Source: CAZIPE01 sp964541305
Lineage (GTDB): Bacteria; Patescibacteriota; Saccharimonadia; Saccharimonadales; UBA7683
Length of the DNA: 38,858 nucleotides
Reading direction: 5' to 3'
Assembly (NCBI GenBank): GCA_964541305.1
Contig: CAZIPE010000009.1
Span: 1-38,858 of the forward strand
Of this stretch, positions 15,680 to 22,923 are shown in pieces (positions within the stretch are counted from its first letter, which is position 1; every line of letters begins with the position of its first letter). The position numbers and the translations under genes were made by a program. A model generated the notes under the pieces. The model worked only from the letters and a program-made list of their open reading frames with translations. It searched no databases and had not been told where the DNA came from.

Positions 15680-16066
15680 GCGAGATTGCCGATAAGCCGG
15701 GTTCTGTCGTGGATGATCATCTATCTAGTCTTATCGTTACCAATAAGATCAAGCGGTTCTTATGATCTGGCTGCAGCGGACCGCTGTAATGCAACCACAT
15801 CTCCTTGCAGCAGACAGGGTTTACCTCTCTTCCGTGTCACCACGGTCGACTGCGGGCTCTTACCCCGCTCGTTTCACCCTTACCCCGAGGGGCGGTTTCG
15901 TTTCTGTGGCACTTTCCCTAGGGTTACCCCCGGTTGCCGTTAGCAACTGTCTCGTCCTATGCTGCCCGGACTTTCCTCCCCTCACCACTTCCTGCTTCCT
16001 TATGACCCAAATACTTTATAGTATAGATGTAAAGAGTGGAGAGGGGCGACCACCTAGCAATCTAGC
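15680..16066 (-). ncRNA. rnpB: RNase P RNA
   Basis: The catalytic RNA that matures tRNA 5' ends. The minus strand shows the P4/J3-4 block GAGGGGAGGAAAGTCCGGGC, the CR region GGGTAAGGGTGAAACG, the distal P4 partner region and the 3' signature ACAGAACCCGGCTTATCGGC. P1 pairs GATTGC near the 5' end with GCAATC near the 3' end. Length is about 387 nt, A-type-like. An extended -10 lies at 16073-16078, and the 3' end runs into the shared terminator. ORFs read across it are spurious. Confidence 0.95.
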
Positions 16067-16072
16067 CTCTGT

Positions 16073-16078
16073 AGTATA
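16073..16078 (-). promoter_or_regulatory. rnpB extended -10 (TGG-TATACT)
   Basis: The TGG extension and -10 TATACT end 6-7 nt before the predicted RNase P RNA 5' end. No consensus -35 is present. Confidence 0.6.
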
Positions 16079-16200
16079 CCAGGTTTGCTCGACAGAAACG
16101 GCACCTCCTCGAACTATTTGAGTATGTTGTTAACAGTCTAGATGGAGCAAATCGATTACACATGCTGTTAGATAATATGCCCGCTGGTTCTGCTCAAGTT

Positions 16201-16716
16201 TTACTCGTATAGTTTTATAAAAGCTTTCCAAGCTTCCCGAGTGGCATTCTCCACGCTTAAAAGATAATTATTTCCTTCAGCAATAACTACAGGGTCACTA
16301 GCGAGCTCTTGCATAAGTACCCTCGCATCTTTAAGTCCGTTAGTTTGTCTCACCAGTCTAACTCTATGAGCAGTTTTCTTCACTACCTCAATATCTTCAA
16401 TCCCATCTTCAACTAGTACTTCTACTAATGTTCTTTGGCTGTCGGCAAACTCAGGGTTAAATGCAAAAACCTGATCTGCTAATAAGTACCCTATCTCCAC
16501 TCCGCACATCTCCTGGCCAGTAAATGCACTAAGCCGTGCCTTCTCGGCTTCTCCAAAGAAGTTCAAACCATCAGCTAATCGAGTAAATATTTCATCTATC
16601 TGTGCTGTGCTAGGGAAGACTGTTTTAGTCTGACGCTCTATTATTGGTTTAAACATTTCGAAGTCGTGCGGGAGCATAAACGGATGCGAAAACGGTGATT
16701 CTTCTGGACCAGTCAT
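16201..16716 (-). CDS. Hypothetical soluble protein, 171 aa
   Basis: I do not recognise a family. It is a mixed-charge, probably cytoplasmic alpha/beta protein with no signal peptide, membrane segment or obvious catalytic motif. A stretch EVLVEDGIEDIEVVKKTAHR and a helical C-terminus (NATREAWKAFIKLYE) stand out. Its reality is supported by length, by balanced composition, and by a promoter placed exactly for a leaderless start: TTGCTT-N17-TATTAT with a TGA extension, 7 nt before ATG 16716. It sits alone between RNase P RNA and tRNA-Pro. Confidence 0.7.
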   Translation of the reverse strand: MTGPEESPFSHPFMLPHDFEMFKPIIERQTKTVFPSTAQIDEIFTRLADGLNFFGEAEKARLSAFTGQEMCGVEIGYLLADQVFAFNPEFADSQRTLVEVLVEDGIEDIEVVKKTAHRVRLVRQTNGLKDARVLMQELASDPVVIAEGNNYLLSVENATREAWKAFIKLYE

Positions 16717-16723
16717 GAATAAA

Positions 16724-16752
16724 ATAATATCATAAAAGTGGTATTAAAGCAA
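16724..16752 (-). promoter_or_regulatory. Promoter of the hypothetical gene (TTGCTT-N17-TATTAT)
   Basis: -35 TTGCTT (16747-16752), 17-nt spacer, extended -10 TGA-TATTAT (16724-16729). The ATG is 7 nt downstream of the -10, so the mRNA should be leaderless. Confidence 0.6.
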
Positions 16753-16762
16753 CTCAATCTTA

Positions 16763-16838
16763 TGGTCGGGGTGACAGGACTTGAACCTGCGACCTCACGG
16801 CCCCCAGCCGTACGCGCTACCAGCTGCGCTACACCCCG
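16763..16838 (-). tRNA. tRNA-Pro (GGG)
   Basis: The cloverleaf reads on the minus strand with acceptor CGGGGTG/CACCCCG, a D-arm GCGC/GCGC, anticodon loop CTGGGGG (anticodon GGG), T-loop TTCAAGT, and an encoded ACCA end. It reads codons CCC and CCU. Confidence 0.95.
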
Positions 16839-17009
16839 ATACCCCGGGATAGATAAGTTGATTTGACCTGGAAAAACCAGGTGGGTGCCCTCACGCATCG
16901 CCCACGGGCGGTGCAAATATTAGACTCCCGTTTGAAATATATTCAGGAAATCAACCATCGTCTCCCGAGACTCTTATATTATATCAAGCTTCGCCCATCC
17001 ATTCGCCTC

Positions 17010-17038
17010 TTGACCTTGAGCACAAAAAACAGTAGTAT
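17010..17038 (+). promoter_or_regulatory. rpmB promoter (TTGACC-N17-TAGTAT)
   Basis: -35 TTGACC (17010-17015), 17-nt spacer, -10 TAGTAT (17033-17038). It leaves a 5' UTR of about 30 nt with a weak SD (AGGAT) before ATG 17075. Confidence 0.65.
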
Positions 17039-17074
17039 AGGACATTGAAACGTAAATAATTTTAGGATCAATCA

Positions 17075-17266
17075 ATGGCACAAAAATGTGAACTTACCGG
17101 CAAAGGAAAGCAATTTGGCAATAATGTCAGCTTTTCAATGCGTCATACCAAAAAAGTATGGAAGCCAAACCTACAAAAAAAGACTTTTGTAATGGATGGC
17201 AAAAAAGTAACTATGAAGATTAGCACCCAGGCTATTCGTACGCTCAAGAAAAAAGGCGTTCTTTAG
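17075..17266 (+). CDS. rpmB: Large ribosomal subunit protein bL28
   Basis: A protein of 63 aa, the L28 family: MAQKCELTGKGKQFGNNVSF, then RHTKKVWKPNLQKKTFV and a C-terminal Thr/Lys-rich helix ending KKKGVL. It is a 50S component. The N-terminal CxxTGK wording is typical, but only one cysteine is present, so the protein is of the zinc-free type. It is monocistronic, with its own promoter (17010-17038) and terminator (17299-17326). Confidence 0.95.
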   Translation: MAQKCELTGKGKQFGNNVSFSMRHTKKVWKPNLQKKTFVMDGKKVTMKISTQAIRTLKKKGVL

Positions 17267-17298
17267 TAGTTCGTAGTGAATAGCGCATAGTGATTAGT

Positions 17299-17326
17299 AA
17301 AACAGCCTCACCAGAGACTGTTTTTT
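17299..17326. terminator. Terminator after rpmB, probably bidirectional
   Basis: ACAGCCTC (17302-17309), loop ACCA and GAGACTGT (17314-17321), flanked by A and T runs. On plus there is one C-A mismatch and a T6 tail. On minus the same position is a G-U pair with a T4 tail, so it can also stop the convergent MBL-fold transcript. Confidence 0.65.
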
Positions 17327-17352
17327 ATTGTACTGACCACTACAGCTACAAT

Positions 17353-17973
17353 TTAGCTAACACTTAACGGCTGAACGGTAGTCCGCTCAGGCAACTGTTT
17401 TGCTTTGTATTTATCTGTTGGCTCTTCAACGGGGGCACCAAGTTCTTTTGTAAATAATTCGAGCGAAGCTGGAGCAACCTCGTATTTCACTTTATCTTCT
17501 TCATAAAACACTGGGATGACGAGCTTTGGTTCTACGGCGCGCACAACTGTTGCCGCCCCCGTAGCATCCAAAGAATAACCATTGCCACCTATCGGCACTA
17601 CTACTACATCAACTAGACCAATGCTCTCGAGTTGATCTTCTGTGAGCTTTTCATTGATGTTCCCGACAATCAAAACCGTCACGTCCGCGCTACTCACGCG
17701 GTACATTGTGGCAGATTTATCACCGCTTGCCCCTTGAAATGCCTGAGTCGCAATGCCCTTTATTGAGCAATCTTCGAATTCATACTCACCAGGGCTATCG
17801 GCAATAAAGACATCCGTTTTTTCGGGTGCATACGCGGTCTGAGTTACCAGTATTTGAGTAGCCTTCTTGATGTCTGGAGAAATTGCAGCAATCTCACTTT
17901 TTGGATCAATCACAATGTGTGATTTCTTTGTCGTTATTTTGACACAGTTACCGCCGTAATATTGTATTTCCAT
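17353..17973 (-). CDS. MBL-fold protein (COG2220-like) lacking the metal ligands
   Basis: A protein of 206 aa with the UlaG/Lactamase_B_3 layout seen in many Patescibacteria: MEIQYYGGNCVKITTKKSHI, VIDP, then SPGEYEFEDCSIKGI and a C-terminal PKLVIPVFYEED. The HxHxDH loop expected after ILVT reads QTAYAPEKT, and the later His/Asp positions (usually CHLGD-like) read LIVGNIN. No zinc site remains, so it is probably a non-enzymatic member; what it does is unknown. SD AAGGA precedes the ATG. The stop of the upstream wHTH gene lies 11 nt before it, so the two probably form one operon and may act together. Confidence 0.8.
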   Translation of the reverse strand: MEIQYYGGNCVKITTKKSHIVIDPKSEIAAISPDIKKATQILVTQTAYAPEKTDVFIADSPGEYEFEDCSIKGIATQAFQGASGDKSATMYRVSSADVTVLIVGNINEKLTEDQLESIGLVDVVVVPIGGNGYSLDATGAATVVRAVEPKLVIPVFYEEDKVKYEVAPASLELFTKELGAPVEEPTDKYKAKQLPERTTVQPLSVS

Positions 17974-17984
17974 AGATTGTTCCT

Positions 17985-18587
17985 TTATTTACTTTCTTGG
18001 TATTTCTTAATGAGCCCGCTCGTATCAGCTAGCACTGTATGCTTACTTGAAAGCGCCGTACTAATAAATCGATCTTTGATATCGAGTCGATATTTTAGTT
18101 CACTTTCTGGCATGACACTATAGCGTATAGGTGTTCCCTCTTCGAGCTCAACGGTTTTCATGAGCTTTTCGAGTTTTTGCTTGTTGCTTGAACCAACAAG
18201 GAGCAGGTCGAATTCAGCCGTTGAAAGCCCTATGAGCTTACCAGTTACAATCACAACATCGAATGACCCAACGGACTGCAGGCGTTTGAGAAGGTCGCGC
18301 TGCGAGGCAGGAGAGACATCTTGTTGTGGCAGTTCAACTGAAAAGATAGATTGCAGGGCTTTGAAGTGTTTATAGCCCTGATTCACCTCATAATATAGTT
18401 TATTGTTAGCGCTATCAGATTTAATAATGCCGATACCCATCAGATTAGACAGCTCGCGACGCACAGAATTAATTTGCTCATCAATCTTGCGTGTAATTTC
18501 GCGCACATAAAATGACCTCCCTGGATTCGCCAGAAATAGTTGAAGAAGTTTTACCCTCGTTTTTGAACCAAATAACTGCTCAATCAT
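17985..18587 (-). CDS. Winged-helix regulator with a nucleotidyltransferase-like domain
   Basis: A protein of 200 aa. Residues 1-75 form a winged helix-turn-helix (LFGSKTRVKLLQLFLANPGR, SFYVREITRKI, then a recognition helix with NSVRRELSNL). From about 100 onward there is a mini-nucleotidyltransferase-like fold with FDLLLVGSSNKQKLEKLM. The canonical GSxxxGxxxxxSDxD motif is absent (LIGLSTAEFDLLLV instead), so transferase activity is doubtful. It probably binds DNA as a regulator. A TGT-TACAAT -10 ends 7 nt before ATG 18587, making the message leaderless. It is first of two genes, with the metal-less MBL protein downstream. Confidence 0.8.
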   Translation of the reverse strand: MIEQLFGSKTRVKLLQLFLANPGRSFYVREITRKIDEQINSVRRELSNLMGIGIIKSDSANNKLYYEVNQGYKHFKALQSIFSVELPQQDVSPASQRDLLKRLQSVGSFDVVIVTGKLIGLSTAEFDLLLVGSSNKQKLEKLMKTVELEEGTPIRYSVMPESELKYRLDIKDRFISTALSSKHTVLADTSGLIKKYQESK

Positions 18588-18594
18588 CTTATTG

Positions 18595-18600
18595 ATTGTA
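18595..18600 (-). promoter_or_regulatory. Extended -10 (TGT-TACAAT), leaderless start
   Basis: Seven nucleotides separate the -10 from ATG 18587, so transcription would start at or next to the ATG. No clear -35. Confidence 0.5.
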
Positions 18601-18668
18601 ACAAATAGTGTTCAGTAGTACTAGTACAAGAAGTGGTGGTTAGAAATAAGGTTACGGCTTGCAAGCCC

Positions 18669-18783
18669 CACCAGGTATTTAAAAACCTGAGTGAAGTAGT
18701 AGGAGTAGTTTCCCTCGCAACGCGCTAGCCCAGCCCAAAGAGGACCCTAAAGCAATTAGAATAAGAGAAGTTTGCCGGTGTCC
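18669..18783 (+). repeat. Possible degenerate copy of the structured RNA element
   Basis: It lies directly upstream of the clear copy and keeps a similar order of words: CACCA, TAAAAACC(T)GAG, TTTCCCT, GAGGA and GAAGTTTGCCGG (compare GAGTTCCGC). A 12-bp palindrome GGCTTGCAAGCC lies just before it. It lacks the 3' half. The resemblance is by eye and could be chance. Confidence 0.25.
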
Positions 18784-18969
18784 CACCAACCATGTAAAAA
18801 CCGAGCGTAAAGTATCGACTTTTTCCCTGCGTTTCGAGGATGTCTGAGTGAGACGTTAGTTGAAGCGAGTTCCGCAGAAACCAGAGAACACGTTGATGGT
18901 TGTAGCTTCGTATTTTTACACACTGGTTGGCAGTTTTGTGTTGCTTTTGCTGTCAAAAGCAACTTTTTT
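18784..18969 (+). ncRNA. Structured RNA element, copy 1 (unrecognised family)
   Basis: An element of about 186 nt that shares ordered sequence blocks with 27263-27429. The closing stem pairs CCAACCA (18786-18792) with TGGTTGG (18924-18930) and TGTAAAAA (18793-18800) with TTTTTACA (18913-18920). Next comes CGAGC (18802-18806) with GCTTCG (18905-18910, one bulged T), then ATCGAC with GTTGAT. The inner core has the shared words TTCCCTG, GAGGATGT, GAGTTCCGCA and CCAGAGA. It ends in a 10-bp hairpin with a CTGT loop (18940-18963) followed by T6, a proper terminator. No coding frame is plausible. A weak -10 (TAGAAT, 18757-18762) lies upstream. Confidence 0.65.
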
Positions 18970-18977
18970 AACGAATT

Positions 18978-19715
18978 TTACCGAGGTCGCTTTGAAGCGA
19001 TGGCCTGAGCGCTTAGCTCATATTCATCATCAAGTGGCGCAAGTTCTCCACTACCATATCTATTTTTCAGCGCCCGGCTAATCAGTTCATCGGCAAAAAC
19101 AGGATTTTTAGCAAGCAATGGACCGTGCAAGTACGATCCGAACACATTATGATGCACGGCACCTTCATCGGAGGTTTTTCCGTTGTTGCCCGCTCCCTTC
19201 GTTACGTTGCCGAGTGGAACAACACCTGGACCAAGTGTGGTGCGCCCCGAGTGATTTTCAAACCCCACGAGCATGCCGTAATCTGATTCCACCACGACGT
19301 TTCCGATTAAACGCTCTTCACTGGCTACTGTTTCGACATCAAGCACGCCAACTCCTTCGATAATATGACCACTACTCACAACAAATCGGTGCCCGAATAG
19401 CTGATACATGCCACAAATCATGAGCATAACCACCCCATCCTCTGCCATGGTGCGTAGTGTCTTCTTTGCTTTTAACAAATCCTGCTTCACGGTATCTTGA
19501 TTCGAATCTTGGCCACCACCGCCCACCAGGATATCAATGCTGTGTGTTGATATATCCGTAGCGCTGTCTATCGGCACATACTTCACCTGATAGCCTCGCT
19601 CTTCCAGACGATAGCGTAGAGTAATGATATTGCCCATATCTCCATACACATTCATCTGCTTAGGATACAGATGTCCTACCGTTATTATCCTATGACCTGA
19701 TGACGTTTTCACCAT
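18978..19715 (-). CDS. gatD: Lipid II isoglutaminyl synthase, glutaminase subunit GatD
   Basis: GatD frees ammonia from glutamine for MurT, which amidates the D-Glu of lipid II to D-isoglutamine. It is a class I glutamine amidotransferase of 245 aa: the catalytic Cys is in MLMICGMYQLFG (Cys101) and the partner His in GSYLHGPLL (His197), with GGGGQDSNQD around residue 65 typical of GatD/CobQ-like members. ATG 19715 overlaps the murT stop, so translation is coupled. The pair is characteristic of Gram-positive-type walls and fits an epibiont of Actinobacteria. The gene ends just short of the RNA element on the opposite strand. Confidence 0.93.
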   Translation of the reverse strand: MVKTSSGHRIITVGHLYPKQMNVYGDMGNIITLRYRLEERGYQVKYVPIDSATDISTHSIDILVGGGGQDSNQDTVKQDLLKAKKTLRTMAEDGVVMLMICGMYQLFGHRFVVSSGHIIEGVGVLDVETVASEERLIGNVVVESDYGMLVGFENHSGRTTLGPGVVPLGNVTKGAGNNGKTSDEGAVHHNVFGSYLHGPLLAKNPVFADELISRALKNRYGSGELAPLDDEYELSAQAIASKRPR

Positions 19716-20992
19716 ATTCGCGGTACCTTTCCGTATTTTGCAAGCGCTGCTCGGACTTCGTACAGTGCGGTATAGGTGGGTATTATGAGTACATTTTTAA
19801 TGTCATCATCCATGAGCTCCTCTATAGCACTATTTAAATCAGGAACAACGCGGGCATTCAGACCATCATGCTTCAGGCGAACCGCCATGTCGTAAGCTCG
19901 AATTCCGCTTACGCGTAGTGTTATTCGATCCGAAACCACTCCTTTAAACGCAACATCCCATAGCCACGAAACATCACGGCCATCAGCAAAACGATCATTG
20001 ATAACAAAAAGTATCGTATCTGGCTGTTTTTCTTGCACAAATGTCTCAAGATTATGGGCAAATCCGCTCGGATTCTTTACCAAAGCAACCGTAATATTCC
20101 TATTGTTTATATGTAGCACTTCTCCGCGCCCAAAAGGTGGCTCCATTGTTTTAATTGCTACAGCTGCTTTTTGATAATCGTGTGGCTCTATTGTTGAGAG
20201 CAGTGCAACAACCCCATTAGCATTGAGTGCGTTATGAAAACCGGCAATCGGTAGCTCAACTTCAATCTGTTTTTTGTCATGTTTGATGGTAATTGCCTGA
20301 TGACCTTCGAACTCTTTAACTGCATCAACTGAAAAATCGACTCTTACTGGCCCGTGGCTACCCTTAGCATACATATTTTGCTCAGTACGCAATTTTTCTG
20401 TTAACTTATTTACAACACCAAAACTTATTGTCGCAATTTTTTCTGCCTCAATGTCGTGAGCAACCTTCAAAAGTAGCTCATCGTTAGCATTGAACACAAA
20501 AGTATCGGCGTGCAGTGCTGTCTTTTTGATAAGTTGGGCAGTTGCATCAATTTCTCCGTACCTATCGAGCTGATCTCGCAGAACATTGAGTGCTAAAAGA
20601 CTATTAAAATGTAGCTCCTTAGCAAATAGTGGAGCGTAAGCCTCGTCCATTTCAAAGACAAACCAATCGGTTGGTTTAAGTGTTCCTGTGTAGTTCATAT
20701 CTGTTATGAGGGCCGAAATTAAACCACGAGTCATATTACTACCCGTTGTATTAGTAACAACTTTTCTATCAATCGACCGCAAGGCGTGTACAAGCATCTT
20801 TGTAGAAGTTGTTTTGCCATTTGTGCCAGTAACAAGTACGATTTTATGTTCAACTGGCTTCAGAACACGCGTTAAAAAGCCCGGCGAAAGCGTTTCAACA
20901 ATTAGCCCCGGCAGTGCTGAAGCATTCTTTCCGAGCATACGAAGAAGCTTAATCAGCACTTTTGTACTAAAAACTAGTATTCGTGTATACAT
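19709..20992 (-). CDS. murT: Lipid II isoglutaminyl synthase, MurT subunit
   Basis: A Mur-ligase-like ATPase that activates D-Glu of lipid II for amidation with ammonia from GatD. Residues 1-45 form an N-terminal helical part, followed by the P-loop GTNGKTT (56-62), TGSNMTRGLISAL, the acidic EMDEAY and LNVLRDQLDRYGEID in the central domain, and the C-terminal DUF1727 domain (NNRNITVALVKNPSGF, DGRDVSWLWD). The Zn-ribbon (two CxxC pairs) inserted in staphylococcal MurT is absent: the equivalent stretch after SFGVVNK contains no cysteine. Its -10 TATAAT lies 8 nt before the ATG, so the message should be leaderless. Confidence 0.93.
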   Translation of the reverse strand: MYTRILVFSTKVLIKLLRMLGKNASALPGLIVETLSPGFLTRVLKPVEHKIVLVTGTNGKTTSTKMLVHALRSIDRKVVTNTTGSNMTRGLISALITDMNYTGTLKPTDWFVFEMDEAYAPLFAKELHFNSLLALNVLRDQLDRYGEIDATAQLIKKTALHADTFVFNANDELLLKVAHDIEAEKIATISFGVVNKLTEKLRTEQNMYAKGSHGPVRVDFSVDAVKEFEGHQAITIKHDKKQIEVELPIAGFHNALNANGVVALLSTIEPHDYQKAAVAIKTMEPPFGRGEVLHINNRNITVALVKNPSGFAHNLETFVQEKQPDTILFVINDRFADGRDVSWLWDVAFKGVVSDRITLRVSGIRAYDMAVRLKHDGLNARVVPDLNSAIEELMDDDIKNVLIIPTYTALYEVRAALAKYGKVPRIW

Positions 20993-21000
20993 CAGTACTT

Positions 21001-21006
21001 ATTATA
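21001..21006 (-). promoter_or_regulatory. murT -10 (TATAAT), leaderless start
   Basis: A perfect -10 overlapping the miaA stop region, 8 nt before murT ATG 20992. It gives murT-gatD a transcript separate from the upstream HAD-ATL-miaA genes. Confidence 0.5.
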
Positions 21007-21775
21007 CCCTGAATCTCGCACTAAACTCACCGGCTTCTTTAATCAACTGATCGGCTTGCTCGAACCATTGAATATGTGGATTACGCCCAAACCAGGTTCT
21101 TTGTCGCTTAGCCAGTGAAGTGTCTCGGGAAATGAAGGCTTGTTTTACATCCTCCAGCGATGCGGACCCCTCAAAGTACTCACGAGCCACTCGATATCCA
21201 TTACCCGACATTGATTCGTTATCCCAGCCATACCGGCCGGAAACAGCTTTCATTTCATCAAGGAATCCATCGTTAAACATCTGCTCTACCCTCGCTGTAA
21301 TCCGCTGCTTTAGAAGTTCGCGATCAACTGTTAAACCACATACAAAAGTTGATTCTCGCAATTTTCTGGCAGCACCACCCTCTGATTTCATAAGATGTCT
21401 CGGATTATCAGGATTTTTTAGTGCATCTGGACCAGCAAACCGAAAATCAAACAATACACCATCTATGTACAGCCCTGTACCACCCACCATAATTGGAAAG
21501 TGACCACGCGCCCAAATTTCCTCAATTTTATCTGTTGCCAGTTTTTTGAACTGAGCTGCACTAAATTTTTGATCAGGATTGAGTATATCTAACAAATGAT
21601 GAGGCACTCCTTGTTGTTCTTTTGACATTGGTTTTGCTGTACCGATATCTAAATGTTTATAAATTGTGCGCGAATCGGCACAAATTATCTCTCCACCAAT
21701 CTGTAGTGCAAGTTTAATACCTGCAGCTGTCTTTCCACTAGCGGTTTCACCCAAAATGACAATCAAGGGCGCCAT
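21002..21775 (-). CDS. miaA: tRNA dimethylallyltransferase
   Basis: Transfers a dimethylallyl group to A37 of tRNAs that read UNN codons. The P-loop GETASGKT is at 9-16, the catalytic Asp in CADSRTIYKHLDIGTAKP, and PHHLLDILNP and MVGGTGLYIDGVLFDF follow, with RDTSLAKRQRTWFGRNPHIQWF near the C-terminus. At 257 aa it is shorter than the usual 300-310, mainly through a reduced insertion domain. The start ATG 21775 overlaps the end of the ATL gene by 13 nt, so it is the third gene of a coupled HAD-ATL-miaA operon. Confidence 0.95.
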   Translation of the reverse strand: MAPLIVILGETASGKTAAGIKLALQIGGEIICADSRTIYKHLDIGTAKPMSKEQQGVPHHLLDILNPDQKFSAAQFKKLATDKIEEIWARGHFPIMVGGTGLYIDGVLFDFRFAGPDALKNPDNPRHLMKSEGGAARKLRESTFVCGLTVDRELLKQRITARVEQMFNDGFLDEMKAVSGRYGWDNESMSGNGYRVAREYFEGSASLEDVKQAFISRDTSLAKRQRTWFGRNPHIQWFEQADQLIKEAGEFSARFRV

Positions 21776-22077
21776 AACAAGCTTTCTACATCTACTACGT
21801 ATGTGTCATTTACAACAACGCCTTCAGCTTCAAGAATTGCTCGATGCTTTTCTTGCCCTCCACCAGGATATCCAGCTGCTAAACCACCTTTTTTGTTCAC
21901 GACTCGTTGCCACGGTAAATCTTCCGGACCAGTGTGAGCAATCTGCCCCACCTCCCACGCTGCCCAAGCCGCACCCGACAGTGCCGCAATCTGCCCATAC
22001 GTCATCACTCGCCCCTTCGGTATCTGTGCCACTAGTGCATATACCCGTTCTTTAAAATCTGAATCAACTCTGGCCAT
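21763..22077 (-). CDS. Alkyltransferase-like protein (ATL), MGMT fold with Trp in place of the active Cys
   Basis: A protein of 104 aa matching the C-terminal DNA-binding domain of O6-alkylguanine transferases: IPKGRVMTYGQIAALSG, then PWQRVVNKKGG. The acceptor motif PCHR is PWQR here (Trp56), so it cannot take the alkyl group. ATL proteins instead flag O6-alkylguanine for nucleotide excision repair. The arginine finger (AAR-x-VG in MGMT) reads AAWEVG, with Trp41 replacing Arg, which is odd even for an ATL. GGAG lies 7 nt before ATG 22077. It overlaps both neighbours (HAD upstream, miaA downstream), implying coupled translation. Confidence 0.88.
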   Translation of the reverse strand: MARVDSDFKERVYALVAQIPKGRVMTYGQIAALSGAAWAAWEVGQIAHTGPEDLPWQRVVNKKGGLAAGYPGGGQEKHRAILEAEGVVVNDTYVVDVESLLWRP

Positions 22078-22827
22078 CAAAAAACTCCACTATCGCTTCC
22101 CAGTTTAGAGCTCTGGGAATAGTTTTATCTTGTACTGCCCTATTCCAACCGTACTTACCATAAAGAAGAGGCTGCACACCTACGGCCTGAGCAGATCTAC
22201 AATGGTCATAGTTATCATCAATCAGCCATTCTGCCCCCACCTCAATACATGCATCACCCTTGGTTCTGCCGTCAGTATTTTTGTGATGAACAAAAATGAG
22301 TCCACTCACGACATCTCTAAGGTTATCATCTACCCATATTTTAGTAGCATCGATCCATTCAACTTCGCGAGATGTAATCAGCACAATTTTATATTTCTGG
22401 CTGAGAGCTTCCAAACCTGCTCGGGCACCAAGAATCAACTTAACGTGCGCCTGACTTTCTGCCATGTCGTTATGTAATTTCTCAAAAGACACCAAGTGGT
22501 CCACCCCATTGCTCGCCCACACACTCTCGTAATAACCCCAGTATTTACCCTCTACCTGATAGTGTTCGCGATCAAGGCTTACACCAGGAATTTTGTTTGC
22601 TACCAACCTAAGCGCCTCTGTACTATCGGCAATAACATCATCAATATCAACTGCAATTACTTTTTTAGNNNNNNNNNNNNNNNNNNNNNNNNNNNNNNNN
22701 NNNNNNNNNNNNNNNNNNNNNNNNNNNNNNNNNNNNNNNNNNNNNNNNNNNNNNNNNNNNNNNNNNNNGCCTCTGTACTATCGGCAATAACATCATCAAT
22801 ATCAACTGCAATTACTTTTTTAGTCAT
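22064..22827 (-). CDS. HAD-family 5'-nucleotidase-like hydrolase, interrupted by a false assembly gap
   Basis: If the N run and one of the two 55-bp flanking copies are removed, the frame reads through as a protein of about 202 aa starting MTKKVIAVDIDDVIADSTEA at ATG 22827. HAD motif I is DIDDV (Asp9, Asp11), motif II LITSRE, and motif IV WLIDDNYDHC. The cap-type insertion and size suit the NT5C/YqeH-like nucleotidase group; the substrate is unknown. In the sequence as given, only the part from 22606 is an open frame. A TATAAT -10 lies 11 nt before the ATG. It is first gene of HAD-ATL-miaA, with a 14-nt overlap into ATL. Confidence 0.85.
22614..22823. other. Assembly gap of 100 N flanked by an exact 55-bp duplication
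   Basis: 22614-22668 and 22769-22823 are identical (starting GCCTCTGTACTATCGGC) on either side of N 22669-22768. Two contigs that overlap by 55 bp were apparently joined with a default 100-N spacer. Merging them restores one HAD gene, so no real sequence is likely missing. Confidence 0.9.
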
Positions 22828-22838
22828 AACAGATAGAC

Positions 22839-22844
22839 ATTATA
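22839..22844 (-). promoter_or_regulatory. -10 (TATAAT) of the HAD-ATL-miaA operon
   Basis: A perfect -10 box 11 nt before ATG 22827, giving a leader of about 4 nt. The -35 is not obvious. Confidence 0.5.
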
Positions 22845-22896
22845 ACTCATCTGGTGTCATTCTCGACTCTGATCGAAAATCTAGTTTATTTACTGG

Positions 22897-22916
22897 ATTC
22901 CTGCCTGCGCAGGAAT
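22897..22916. repeat. REP-like palindrome
   Basis: TTCCTGC/GCAGGAA with a CTGC loop, embedded in GGATTCCTGCCTGCGCAGG and followed by AATGACGA. It resembles the dispersed GGATTCC...GGAATGAC palindromes of many bacterial genomes. It sits between thrS and the HAD promoter and lacks a U-run, so it is a poor terminator. Confidence 0.45.
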
Positions 22917-22923
22917 GACGACC

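Noticed and set aside
15686..16121. Overlapping plus-strand open frames of 85 and 119 codons
   Set aside because: They run antisense through the RNase P RNA gene.
18756..19081. Open frames on both strands across the structured RNA copy 1
   Set aside because: They cross the hairpins and terminator, differ between the two copies, and have no start signals.
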